DNA of 41,562 nt from an uncultured Bacilli bacterium (lineage in GTDB: Bacteria > Bacillota_I > Bacilli_A > RF39 > UBA660), in NCBI GenBank assembly GCA_947623935.1, contig CANQIE010000007.1:1-41562 (forward strand). The letters are read 5' to 3'. The first letter of the stretch is position 1. Each line of letters opens with the position of its first letter. The notes below the pieces were generated by a model, which saw nothing but the letters and a program-made list of their open reading frames with translations, did not search any database and was not told where the DNA came from. This document shows, in pieces, positions 1-8,500 of this stretch. The position numbers were made by a program, and so were the translations under genes.

Positions 1-159
1 GGCTAATTTATTTAAATATATTAAAAATATATCTAAATCTATTTAATTTTATCTATTGACTTTTACCAGATGTTCTTATTATTTATACTTTCCATTATAG
101 TTTATTTTTATTATAAAAACACAAAAGTTAACTAAAAAGAAACTATCTATTCTATTTTT

Positions 160-187
160 ATTATAAAACTACCCCCCCCCACGTCAA
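160..187 (-). promoter_or_regulatory. Promoter with G9 homopolymer in its spacer
   Basis: On the minus strand TTGACG (182-187) and TATAAT (160-165) are separated by 16 nt, and nine of those are a G run (172-180). An A-rich stretch lies just upstream of the -35. A homopolymer in the -35/-10 spacer is the classic arrangement for promoter phase variation by slipped-strand mispairing. One added G would give the optimal 17-nt spacer. The target gene is outside the window. Confidence 0.55.
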
Positions 188-295
188 CTTTTTGTTTACT
201 TTTTTTTCACAAAAAAAGCTTATAATATCTCGTCTCTTTGCTTATAAAAAGATTTCCTTTACCGTGTATTTTTCTCTATATTTAACGATCAAAAG

Positions 296-331
296 AAAAA
301 AGATATACATAAAATGGTGAATATCTCTTTT
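296..331 (-). terminator. Probable terminator of the 158-aa gene
   Basis: On the minus strand a stem AGATAT/ATATCT (321-326 with 301-306), extended by A-rich/T-rich arms with one mismatch, runs into a T-rich tract immediately after the stop of the gene at 333-809. It is a weak, AT-only stem. Confidence 0.4.
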
Positions 332-332
332 A

Positions 333-809
333 TTAATAATGATAATTTTTTTGTTCCTTTATTTTATCTATGTAAAGATCAATTACCGAAGGAACATCTC
401 CTTCATTATTGCGCAATGTCTTAGAATCGAAAATTCCTTGATCATAAACAATATCGTAATCAATACGAATATCTTGATAATCTTTTAAAACTTTTTTAAG
501 TCCTAAGAAGGCCTCTTGCTGTTTTGAAGTTATTTCTTCGGGCATCATAAATGTACCCCTTTTTATTTTATTGGAAGTATCTAAGAAAACAATATCCCCT
601 AATCGTGTGAACACATAGGCTGCTGTTTGAATAGGATGAGTATATTTTAATTGTTGAAGATTGGGATCATCTTTATAATGGTCTTTTAAAAAACCAATTA
701 ACGTTACAATGTGTTGCTCCTCTTCTTCTGTGGTAAGAAATGTACATTTGCCTTCTAAATCTTTTCCATCCATTGGATTTTTTCCATGAACAATAATCAT
801 CTTTAGCAT
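333..809 (-). CDS. Hypothetical protein (158 aa)
   Basis: Unrecognised soluble protein of 158 residues, mixed helix and strand, without a signal peptide, membrane segment or catalytic motif that I can name. The start ATG at 809 follows an AGGAAG ribosome site that overlaps the end of the upstream 141-aa gene (its stop is at 815-817), so the two are translationally close and probably co-transcribed. The N-terminus (MIIVHGKNP) resembles the first beta strand of a small alpha/beta fold, but this is not enough for a family call. Confidence 0.6.
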   Translation of the reverse strand: MLKMIIVHGKNPMDGKDLEGKCTFLTTEEEEQHIVTLIGFLKDHYKDDPNLQQLKYTHPIQTAAYVFTRLGDIVFLDTSNKIKRGTFMMPEEITSKQQEAFLGLKKVLKDYQDIRIDYDIVYDQGIFDSKTLRNNEGDVPSVIDLYIDKIKEQKNYHY

Positions 810-814
810 AGCAC

Positions 815-1240
815 TTACTTCCTAACCAATGTCTTATTATTAGATGTGATAATGCTTCTTTCTTTTAAAGCGTTATATAGGGCCTTAATAGAGTCGCTTT
901 CATACCCATATTCCCAAATAAATCTTTTTTCACTAAGACTACGCTCTTTATTGTAAATAGCATAGCCTTCGTTATCTACATGTGCTATGATAAGTGGTTT
1001 TGCTCCATTTTGAGGAGTTTCTAGAATAACCTGTTCTTTTCCAAAAGCACTTCCTAAATAATCTACAATATAAGTAGTTCCAAAATCTTTCTTTAAAGTT
1101 TCTTTATGCTCTTCTAAATATCTAGTAAGTTCTTCCAAAGTATCAAAAAAAGCCGTATTGAGAATACCACTATAGCCATAAAGTCTTTTTATAGATGGTG
1201 GATTATTTAAAATAGCTTCTTTTGTAATATGCTTATTCAT
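815..1240 (-). CDS. Hypothetical protein (141 aa)
   Basis: Unrecognised cytoplasmic protein. I place the start at ATG 1240 (MNKHITKEAI), 5-6 nt after GTAGGTGATG. The longer frame beginning at 1288 would read through the terminator hairpin at 1271-1295 and lacks a ribosome site. The protein is charged, with no membrane segment; one region reads KPLIIAHVDNEGYAIYN. It lies 5 nt upstream of the 158-aa gene and probably shares its transcript. No function can be assigned. Confidence 0.6.
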   Translation of the reverse strand: MNKHITKEAILNNPPSIKRLYGYSGILNTAFFDTLEELTRYLEEHKETLKKDFGTTYIVDYLGSAFGKEQVILETPQNGAKPLIIAHVDNEGYAIYNKERSLSEKRFIWEYGYESDSIKALYNALKERSIITSNNKTLVRK

Positions 1241-1270
1241 AAATACATCACCTACTTTTATTATAAACGA

Positions 1271-1295
1271 AAAAATCATGTTCGTCATGATTTTT
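1271..1295 (-). terminator. Terminator after the 91-aa gene
   Basis: A perfect 10-bp inverted repeat, AAAAATCATG (1271-1280) and CATGATTTTT (1286-1295) around a 5-nt loop, sits directly after the stop of the minus-strand gene at 1296. The T-tract makes it a convincing intrinsic terminator. It also separates that gene from the next pair. Confidence 0.75.
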
Positions 1296-1571
1296 CTAAA
1301 GATTCTTTGTGCGCAAGGAATCTAACTTTAAAATAGAACGGCGATAGATTTCTTGTTCAATACTAGACATGTATTTCTTTTGCGATTGAAACATCTTTTT
1401 TAATAGGCTAGAAGCTTCGTTAATTTGTCCACAAGAAGCATGGGAAAGATCTTTTTCTAAGGCATGATATTTCTCTTGATATTCAATAGATCCTGTTTCC
1501 ATAATCCATTCTAGTTGAGCCATTTGCATAATTTTTCGTTTTAATAGTTCTCCCCATTCCTCTTTATACAC
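1296..1571 (-). CDS. Small helical hypothetical protein (91 aa)
   Basis: A 91-residue, strongly charged protein that should be almost wholly alpha-helical and may form a coiled coil. It has no membrane segment. The start is GTG at 1571, preceded by AGGAAGG. Terminators on both sides (1271-1295 and 1637-1658) suggest it is a single-gene transcript. No family recognised. Confidence 0.55.
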   Translation of the reverse strand: MYKEEWGELLKRKIMQMAQLEWIMETGSIEYQEKYHALEKDLSHASCGQINEASSLLKKMFQSQKKYMSSIEQEIYRRSILKLDSLRTKNL

Positions 1572-1636
1572 ATCTATCCTTCCTTTCTATTTTCTCTAGA
1601 ATAGCATGAAAGTTTGTCTTAATTTGTCGAAAAAAA

Positions 1637-1658
1637 AGAATTCTCTTAAAAGAATTCT
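1637..1658 (-). terminator. Terminator of the amidase gene
   Basis: Minus-strand hairpin AGAATTC (8-nt loop) GAATTCT followed by an uninterrupted run of eight T. It begins at the stop codon of the amidase gene (1657). Confidence 0.7.
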
Positions 1659-2826
1659 AAACAGGAATATAGGTCTTTCCCAAATACTCTACATACGTTT
1701 TAATTTTATCTTCACTCAATTTCTTCCAGTTATCTTTTTTATAGTACCAGTCGTAATCCAAACTATTACTTAAATAGCTTCCTTCATATAGAGGATTTTT
1801 AACATGATAAAGACTATATGGAATACGAATGACCGCATAATAATCATTAAATTTATAGACTTCGTCTTCTTCTTTAGAGAAAATACCACCTTCTTCACTT
1901 CGAGCATAGAAACGCAAATGGTTTTCTCTTACGACATAATCCTCTTCCCATAACGAAGCGACCTTTTTCTCATTCGAAATATCCACATTTTCCCCTGGAA
2001 CAATGATTTCCCAGCCCGAATAACTTTTGACTACACTGCTGTTGTGGTGATTGCTATAAGATACTCTAGATACGACCCCATAGTACCCCATCGCATAGGC
2101 TCTTCTTCTTACATTAGACCAAGATTCATCGCCCATCATAATGCCATAACTATTATCTTCACGAATTAGTTTCACCTTTAAGCCATGTTCCTCATAACGC
2201 TTCTTTTCATAAAGAGCCTGTTCTAGATTCAACTTTTCTTCATCCATTTCTTTATTGTAAGAACCCGCATCTTCTCCACCATGTCCGGGATCAATTAAAA
2301 TATCGTATTCATACGCAAAATCTTCAATATCTAGTTTAACACGATCATTAGAGTAATCAATCGTTACTAGTTTATCTTTAATATGAGCTCTAGCTATTTT
2401 TTCTAATAAAGGTCTCGTATCCGTTAGTTTTTCTTCTTTACCGGAATTTATTTTTAATTCGTAACTTCCATTTTCAAGATCTCCTAATAGAATGGTTCCT
2501 TCATACGTCTTAGCCCCTTTGGAAACACCTTCAAAACTTTTACATTCTTCTAAAGGAATAGAGCATATCTTTAATTCAAAAGTACCATTGTTAGAAGCCA
2601 TCGTACCATTAATAAAGATTCCTTCATCTGTCCACTCCATCGTATTCACAAAATTCGTGGTAGGACTTAAATCTTCCTCCCATTCAGGCATGATAACAGC
2701 AGGTACCTCTTCTTCTTTACCACTAAAACTAAAAGATTTCACCACAAAATAAACAATTCCTATAAAAAGAACTGCTACTAAAATAATACGAAACCAATTT
2801 AGTTTTCTTTTTCGTCTTTTGGCCAT
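1657..2826 (-). CDS. Membrane-anchored N-acetylmuramoyl-L-alanine amidase (Amidase_3)
   Basis: Cleaves the amide bond between MurNAc and L-Ala in peptidoglycan. A basic N-terminus and one membrane segment (about residues 12-30) would hold it on the outside of the cell. Residues 40-165 form a spacer domain I cannot name. The C-terminal catalytic domain carries the Amidase_3 zinc site: DPGHGG (His182), the Glu of DEEKLNL (about 197) and His260/261 in YSNHHNSS, followed by the usual Glu before a final S-N motif (YEGSYLSN). Start ATG at 2826 after AGGAGAGGG; an extended -10 (TGCTATACT) lies upstream. It has its own terminator. Cell-wall turnover or daughter-cell separation is inferred. Confidence 0.88.
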   Translation of the reverse strand: MAKRRKRKLNWFRIILVAVLFIGIVYFVVKSFSFSGKEEEVPAVIMPEWEEDLSPTTNFVNTMEWTDEGIFINGTMASNNGTFELKICSIPLEECKSFEGVSKGAKTYEGTILLGDLENGSYELKINSGKEEKLTDTRPLLEKIARAHIKDKLVTIDYSNDRVKLDIEDFAYEYDILIDPGHGGEDAGSYNKEMDEEKLNLEQALYEKKRYEEHGLKVKLIREDNSYGIMMGDESWSNVRRRAYAMGYYGVVSRVSYSNHHNSSVVKSYSGWEIIVPGENVDISNEKKVASLWEEDYVVRENHLRFYARSEEGGIFSKEEDEVYKFNDYYAVIRIPYSLYHVKNPLYEGSYLSNSLDYDWYYKKDNWKKLSEDKIKTYVEYLGKTYIPV

Positions 2827-2931
2827 ACCCTCTCCTATTTTCTATTACTAGTATAGCACAAAATTATTTTTACAAATATTTTTTCTTCTGAAATCCTTTC
2901 ATATAGAGGTGTCCGTATTCTAAAAAAATCA

Positions 2932-2937
2932 TATAAT
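2932..2937 (+). promoter_or_regulatory. -10 box of the ABC importer operon
   Basis: TATAAT at 2932-2937, 29 nt before the TTG start of the binding-protein gene. No good -35 is visible 16-18 nt upstream (GTGTCC region), which could mean activator dependence. I saw no TPP or other riboswitch signature in the short leader. Confidence 0.45.
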
Positions 2938-2966
2938 ACACTGGAACTAAAAAGGAGGAATTAGTT

Positions 2967-3593
2967 TTGAAAAAAGTTATAACGGGCTTAGTAGTTCTTT
3001 TTTTAATGATTGTTTTAGCATCTTTGTTCTTTCTTGATTTAAACAAAAAACAAGATAATAATTTAGAAAAAGTACGTTTAGCCGAAGTAGCCCATACCAT
3101 TTTCTATGCACCGCAATATGCGGCTTTAAGTCAAGGTTTCTTCGAAGACGAAGGACTTGATATTGAACTTACCTTAGCATCAGGCGCCGATAAAGTAACA
3201 GCAGCCGTATTATCAGGAGACGTTGATATTGGTTTTTGTGGAAGTGAAGCAACGATTTATGTCTATAATGGAGGAGAAAAAGATTATCTTAAAACATTTG
3301 CTCAACTTACCCAAAGAGATGGTACTTTCTTAGTATCTAGAGAAAAAATAGATAACTTTACTTTAGAGGATTTAAAAGGAAAAACCATTATTGGTGGTAG
3401 ACAAGGTGGAATGCCAGAAATGACCTTTGAATGGGCACTCCGTCAAAATGGAATTGATCCAAAAAGCGATGTCGATATCGATACTTCTGTAGCTTTTGCT
3501 GCCATGAGTGGAGCCTTTATTGGAGGTCAAGGAGACTTTGTTACTTTGTTCGAACCTAATGCAAGAAAAAGAAGTCGCTTTAGGAAAAAATAA
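2967..3593 (+). pseudogene. ABC importer substrate-binding protein, 5' part, split by element
   Basis: First 197 codons (to 3557) of an SsuA/ThiY/NMT1-type periplasmic-binding protein; the last 11 residues before the stop at 3591-3593 are encoded by element DNA. TTG start after AGGAGG. The N-terminus is a membrane anchor without a lipobox Cys. The family's opening lobe is clear: HTIFYAPQYAALSQGFFEDE, then GADKVTAAVLSGDVDIGF and GKTIIGG. The reading frame breaks in the conserved Phe-Glu-Pro motif at 3549-3557. It continues at 13502 as Thr-Ala, giving a reconstructed protein of 329 residues, normal for the family. The ligand (sulfonate, thiamine precursor, riboflavin or other) cannot be told. 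As it stands the product lacks the whole second half and is probably non-functional until the element excises. Confidence 0.9.
3552..3564 (+). repeat. attL of the integrative element
   Basis: Core GAACCTA (3552-3558) followed by the element half-site TAATGCAA (3557-3564). To the left lies host coding sequence ending in Phe-Glu-Pro. Confidence 0.8.
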
Positions 3594-3597
3594 TAAG

Positions 3598-5307
3598 TTA
3601 TTGCCCATAATAACATTTTACAAGATAGGTAACTTTATATCTTTTGGTTCCTTTGGTGTCATAGCCTCTTTTAAATTCATAAGTATGTTCTAAAATAGGT
3701 TCTTGATTATCTTTATTTTCATCCCCTTTATAAGACAAAAAGACTTTTAACTCCATCCTTTTTTTATCATTATCCATATGGGATACTATCATGCGATCTA
3801 GAAATAAACTGATAAATTTATCGAAAATAGTTTTAGATTGAACTTTTTGCTTTAAGATATTAACAAGACCCCTAGTTAAATTCCCATTCTTTTTTAACTC
3901 TTCTTGTTCTTTTTTTAATCGCCTTAAATCTTTTTCAAGTCGTCTTATTTTTTCATTAAATTGATTATTTCTTTCACAAAATTCTAAATTAGAAATACTT
4001 CCTTGTAAACTGAGTTCCAGTAATTTATCTTTTTTAGCTTTTACCTGATTTATTTCTCTCTCTATTTCTTGTATTCCGTCATCAATTTCTGTATCTTCTT
4101 CTAAAGGTCGATAGTAATTCATGAGTATTCGTGCTACTTCATTCACATCGATGTGGAATTTTGATATTAAATCGTTAAAAATAACATCTAATTCACTTTC
4201 TCTAATGTTAGGCGAATCACAAAAAGATTTTCCTTTTCTTAAATAAAGAGAACAAACCCAAGTAATATCTTTTTTGTTTTTTCTAAAAACTCTTCGATGA
4301 AAAACAGTATGATGTGTTGCACAATAGATTTTAGCACTGTACAAGTAACGGTTTTGGTAAATATGTTTATTCTCTCTCCGAAGCATAAAGTCTTTTTTTC
4401 TTTCCATTAAACGATGGTTAGCTCTATTCCACAAAACATCTTCCACAATTGGAGGAATTCTTTTTTTATCTTCGTACATAATCCAATCATCTTTAGTAAA
4501 ATGTTTTATTTTCTTCGTCATATAATCAATAGTTTCACTTTTTTTTGCACAATAATATCCTTTGTATTTAGGATTTTCAATCATTCTAGAAATGGTAGAA
4601 ATGCACCACTTTTTATTTTGTCCTGTTCTTATCCCTTCCCTATTTAAAATCTTTGAAATTTGCGAAAGAGATAATTTCTCTATGGCATAAAGCTCAAAGA
4701 TTTTTCTAACCACTTTAGCTTCTTCATCTATAATATAGAGAGTATTTGTATTTTTATCTTTTTTATAACCATACAAGAGGTCATTTCCTAAAATTTCACC
4801 TCGTTCGATAGCTCTATTCATACCAAACTTAACCCGCTCCGACAAACGTCTTACTTCATCCTGCGCCATGGAAGCCATAATCGTAAGTCTTAGTTCTGAA
4901 TCGGGCATAGCGGTATTAATGTTATCGTTTACAAATAGGACCGCAACCCCATAAGATAATAATTCTCTTGTATATCTGATACTATCAAGCGTATTTCTTG
5001 AAAATCTTGAAATTTCTTTCGTCACAATCAAATCAAATTTACCACGTCTTGCATCTTCAATCATTTTCATAAAATGATCTCTTTTAATATCGCTTGTTCC
5101 GGTTATACCATCATCTACATACCCGGGTACATAGATCCAATTAGGATTTTCTTTGATATATTGTTCAAAGTGCTCCACCTGGTTTTGCAGTGACTTTTTC
5201 TGTTCTAAGTGATCTGTAGATACTCTTGCATAATCGGTGACTCTAAGTTTGATACTAGTAAGAGGTATCCCTTTGTTTAACTCATTTCGAATGGTATATA
5301 AATCCAA
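3598..5307 (-). CDS. Large serine recombinase (integrase/excisionase of the element)
   Basis: Site-specific DNA recombinase of 569 residues, normal for large serine integrases. N-terminal resolvase catalytic domain with the nucleophile Ser30 in YARVSTD, followed by the conserved GKFDLIVTKEISRFSRN and MASMAQDEVRRLSERV segments. Then a recombinase domain, a Cys/His zinc ribbon (about residues 330-370) and a long coiled coil (about 430-500), the part that controls integration versus excision in this family. TTG start at 5307, 8 nt after AGAGGAG, which directly follows the stop of the 57-aa ORF, so the two are coupled. It ends 40 nt from attL, the usual place for an integrase. Confident call; the coiled coil and zinc domain exclude a simple resolvase. 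Confidence 0.95.
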   Translation of the reverse strand: MDLYTIRNELNKGIPLTSIKLRVTDYARVSTDHLEQKKSLQNQVEHFEQYIKENPNWIYVPGYVDDGITGTSDIKRDHFMKMIEDARRGKFDLIVTKEISRFSRNTLDSIRYTRELLSYGVAVLFVNDNINTAMPDSELRLTIMASMAQDEVRRLSERVKFGMNRAIERGEILGNDLLYGYKKDKNTNTLYIIDEEAKVVRKIFELYAIEKLSLSQISKILNREGIRTGQNKKWCISTISRMIENPKYKGYYCAKKSETIDYMTKKIKHFTKDDWIMYEDKKRIPPIVEDVLWNRANHRLMERKKDFMLRRENKHIYQNRYLYSAKIYCATHHTVFHRRVFRKNKKDITWVCSLYLRKGKSFCDSPNIRESELDVIFNDLISKFHIDVNEVARILMNYYRPLEEDTEIDDGIQEIEREINQVKAKKDKLLELSLQGSISNLEFCERNNQFNEKIRRLEKDLRRLKKEQEELKKNGNLTRGLVNILKQKVQSKTIFDKFISLFLDRMIVSHMDNDKKRMELKVFLSYKGDENKDNQEPILEHTYEFKRGYDTKGTKRYKVTYLVKCYYGQ

Positions 5308-5322
5308 TTTTTTTGCTCCTCT

Positions 5323-5496
5323 CTAAGAATGACTTTTCACTTCTTTTAATAGAGCTTCTTCTGTACATTTAAACATTTTATAAGATATTTTATTTTCGTC
5401 AAACAATTCTCTATTTAAAGAAAGAGCAGCATTTAAAATGATTTCCCTATTTTTCGTTTTAATTTCAAAATTTCTAATAAAATCATTCTTACCCAT
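5323..5496 (-). CDS. 57-aa ORF coupled to the recombinase
   Basis: A short gene starting at ATG 5496 (MGKNDFIRNFEIKTKNREII) behind GAGGG and ending at TAG 5323-5325, 15 nt before the recombinase start. The recombinase ribosome site abuts its stop codon. It is charged, helical, with no membrane segment. Its position makes a role in recombination (for example a directionality factor) or in timing recombinase synthesis plausible, but this is inference from placement only; no homology is recognised. Confidence 0.6.
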   Translation of the reverse strand: MGKNDFIRNFEIKTKNREIILNAALSLNRELFDENKISYKMFKCTEEALLKEVKSHS

Positions 5497-5553
5497 GAAG
5501 CATCCCTCTATTTCATGTTATGAAAAGAGAAATAAAAGAATGCTTATCACAAA

Positions 5554-5581
5554 AAAAGAAGCCTGTTTAAAGGTTTCTTTT
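5554..5581 (-). terminator. Terminator of the giant surface protein gene
   Basis: Minus-strand stem AAAAGAAACC / GGCTTCTTTT with one internal mismatch and an 8-nt loop, followed by T residues, right after the stop at 5586. Between it and 5496 lies the start region of the 57-aa ORF. Confidence 0.6.
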
Positions 5582-5585
5582 ATTT

Positions 5586-8500
5586 TTACAAGATAATAAT
5601 GACTAAGGCCACGATAGCTAAGATACCAATAACGATATACTTCATAATTTCTGAATCAAAGATAGAACTTTGATTACTATTAGATGAATTAGAAGTTTCA
5701 TTAAATGTAGTCTCTTCTTTTTCTTCGTCTTTATTTTCTTCCTTGTTTTCTTCTACTTCAGAATCCTTTTCTTCATTTATCTCTTCCTTATTAGAAGTAT
5801 TTGGTTTTTCTTCAGTACTTGGTTTCGTAGAAGCACTAGGTTTTGAAGTACTAGGATTGGTAGTAGAAGGTTTTGGTGTTGTAGTTGGTTTTACCGTTTC
5901 ACTAGGAGTTGGCTTTGGCATTTCGCTTGGTGCTGGTTCCGGTGTCTCACTAGGCGTTGGTGTTGGTTCTTCACTAGGAGTTGGATCTGGTGTTTCGCTT
6001 GGCGTTGGTTTCGGAGTCTCACTAGGAGTAGGTTCCGGTGTTTCGCTTGGCGTAGGAACTGGTTCTTCTTTGATCTTTGTAGCATCTTCATATAAGTTAA
6101 TCATAGCCGCAGAGGCATAAGAACCGGAAGTTTCTTTTCCTACTAGTTTGATATATTGAGCTTCAACGCCTTCTTCAAAGACAATCTCTTTCGCATTCTT
6201 TGTCATATCCCAAACAACATCGGTGGCAACTTCTGTCCAGGTCTCTCCATCCATACTGGTAAGAACAACTGCTTTGGTAATTTTACCATTGTTGGCATCT
6301 TGTCTTGGAACATATTGTAATTTGGTTAAAGTAATCGGTTTATCTACTTTAATCGTAATATATTTATCTTTATCAGAGCCATCCCATTTGGTATGCCATA
6401 TCGTATTAAGGTTTCCATCGATAGCATGGCTTACTTCATTTTGATGTCCTGGTTCATCGGTTGAAAAATCTTCCACAGTAAGTCTTGAAACCGGTACATA
6501 TCTTTGTGTTTTATCAACCGTATCTTCCGTATATTTTAAAGTAACCGCTTCACTTGCAAGTTTTGTTCCAGTATATCCGATACGAACCTCAACGGTTTTA
6601 TCTCCAGTTAAATCAGGAGCACTCTTTTTAAATGAAGTCCAGTTTTCTTCTCCATCAAGTCTCCACTCCATGGTATCAGTTGCACCAATTACTTTGTTTT
6701 CTAAATCGTTATTGTAAACCGTTGGTGCTACATTGGATTTCGTAATATCGATGTCATAAATCGCTTCCATGGCTCCTACAATACGCACTAAGATATCGGT
6801 TTCAACATTGATAATTCTAAGCTCTTTATCACTTAACTGTTTCTTCATTTCGTTGACTCTTTGCCAGTTTTGTCCACCATCTAGACTATATTCCCAAACA
6901 ACTCCGTTTCCTTCGTAACGTTCATCTAAAACAATTTGTCCTGCGTTTTCTCCGTCGAACGAGAACGAAGCAATTTCGGTATCATTTTTCTGTAATAAGT
7001 AATTCGCTACTTGTTGAGTAGGTCTAGCTTGCAATACATCTTGATCCGTCGCTTTAGAAGCAAGGGTTAAAGCATTATTTAATAAGTTCAAGTAAATGGC
7101 ATGATCGGCACCCGATAAACGTTTTTCAATCAAACGCATCAAATCGTGCATTGGAAGTGGATAATAGGTTAAAGTTGTAGTAATTCGTTTAGCTAAGTTT
7201 AAGAAATCCGTACTGGTTGAATTATCATCACCTAGATAGGTATTAACAAGTCCTAACCAAGCATCGAAGTTGATGTTTTGTACTTTTAAGGCATCTTCAT
7301 AGATTTGTTTTAACTTGGTACTATTATTTTTATAAGCTCCTGCCTTCATGATAATCTTTTCTGACGCTACATAGTTGTTATAATCATTCAAAGCAGCTTG
7401 AGCTAGTAATACATAACTACCTGGGAAATCTCCTACGTAAGAACCGGTTCCCCAACCATTCGGCATACGAACACTTAATTTTTCGGTCTTACCGGTTTGT
7501 CCCCATCCAGAAACATCGTTATATAGAGTCCAAATTTTGTTACCTTGACTATCTAAATTCATATAGATATAAGCAGCATGTCCTGGTTGAGATACTACAC
7601 TAGATGGTACTCCATAGGTACCTATAATATTAGATCCCGTCTTGGAAATAGCTCCACAAACTCCACCTTCTTCAAATACAATCCATAATTTTGGACGGTT
7701 TTTAATACCATATTGAATTTGGTAAGTTTTACCATTGGCATCCGTATAGGTATTTAAGAAGTGATATGGATTTGGACTTAATTCTTTACGAACTGTGTTA
7801 TTCCATTTTTCTCTTTGCGCTAAATCGTAGTATTGATCTTTATTGTAATCGTATCCAAAACGATACGTTAAGAACTTATACGGGTCTGTACTATTATTAA
7901 GAGTAGCAAATTCATTTAACCATAAAATCTCTTCATCATCGATGATGTTATTCATGACGAAGCGCATTTCTTCGACGGAAATATGTTCAAAGATTTCATT
8001 TCTTAATAATCCTTCATCGTGTAATTTTTTATAAATCGCGTAACGGTTAATAGCATTCGATCCATTGGTATCGTTTACATCTTCTGGAGCTCCTGTTACC
8101 CATAATCCAACATTCGCTGAATGGGTTAAGGATAGGCTAATCATCATTTTTAAATAAAGATCTCCATATTTAGGATCATCTAAATCCGCTTTATACTTCT
8201 CGTATAATTCATTTAAGATATTAATAGAAGTACCATAACTTCCGTCTGGTGTTCCTCCTAATAAGTATTCTTCCAAAATTTTCTGATCGTTCATTAACCA
8301 AGAAATGGTATCATGATATTCATTACTATAAGCAAGATAAGCTTGTAAAACATCATAACCTACGTTGTTAACAAAGGTTCTTTTTAATAAGGTATGTTCG
8401 CAAGTTTCTCCCTTACTTTCACATTCTCTAATAAGATTATCATAATAAGAAACAGGTTGTACTAAATCATCTTTCGTTGTTTTTTCTTGATAATCTTCTT

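Larger units (their letters stand above)
1..332. other. Intergenic region at left edge
   Basis: No gene can be supported here. The stretch is very AT-rich. It holds a C9 run at 172-180, a 16-bp direct repeat (TATTTTTATTATAAAA at 103-118 and again at 153-168), a promoter-like pair on the minus strand (entered separately) and a probable terminator for the gene starting at 333. The gene served by the promoter would begin beyond the left edge; no start codon with a ribosome site is visible on the minus strand between 1 and 155. Confidence 0.7.

Noticed and set aside
1241-1288. Longer N-terminus of the 141-aa protein
   Set aside because: It runs through a perfect terminator hairpin and has no ribosome site; ATG 1240 has one.
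2827-2966. Possible thiamine (TPP) or other riboswitch ahead of the importer operon
   Set aside because: The region is only 140 nt, lacks conserved riboswitch cores and contains only a -10 box and ribosome site.
3508-3693. Frame after the left junction encoding QEKEVALGKNN, looking like a frameshifted continuation of the binding protein
   Set aside because: The true continuation is at 13502, in frame and matching the family. The left frame is element DNA that follows attL, and the resemblance is coincidental.
5743-6120. Plus-strand ORF rich in Gly, Val and Ser opposite the repeats
   Set aside because: It is the antisense of the Thr-Pro-Ser-Glu repeat. It lacks a ribosome site and is explained by the repeat.
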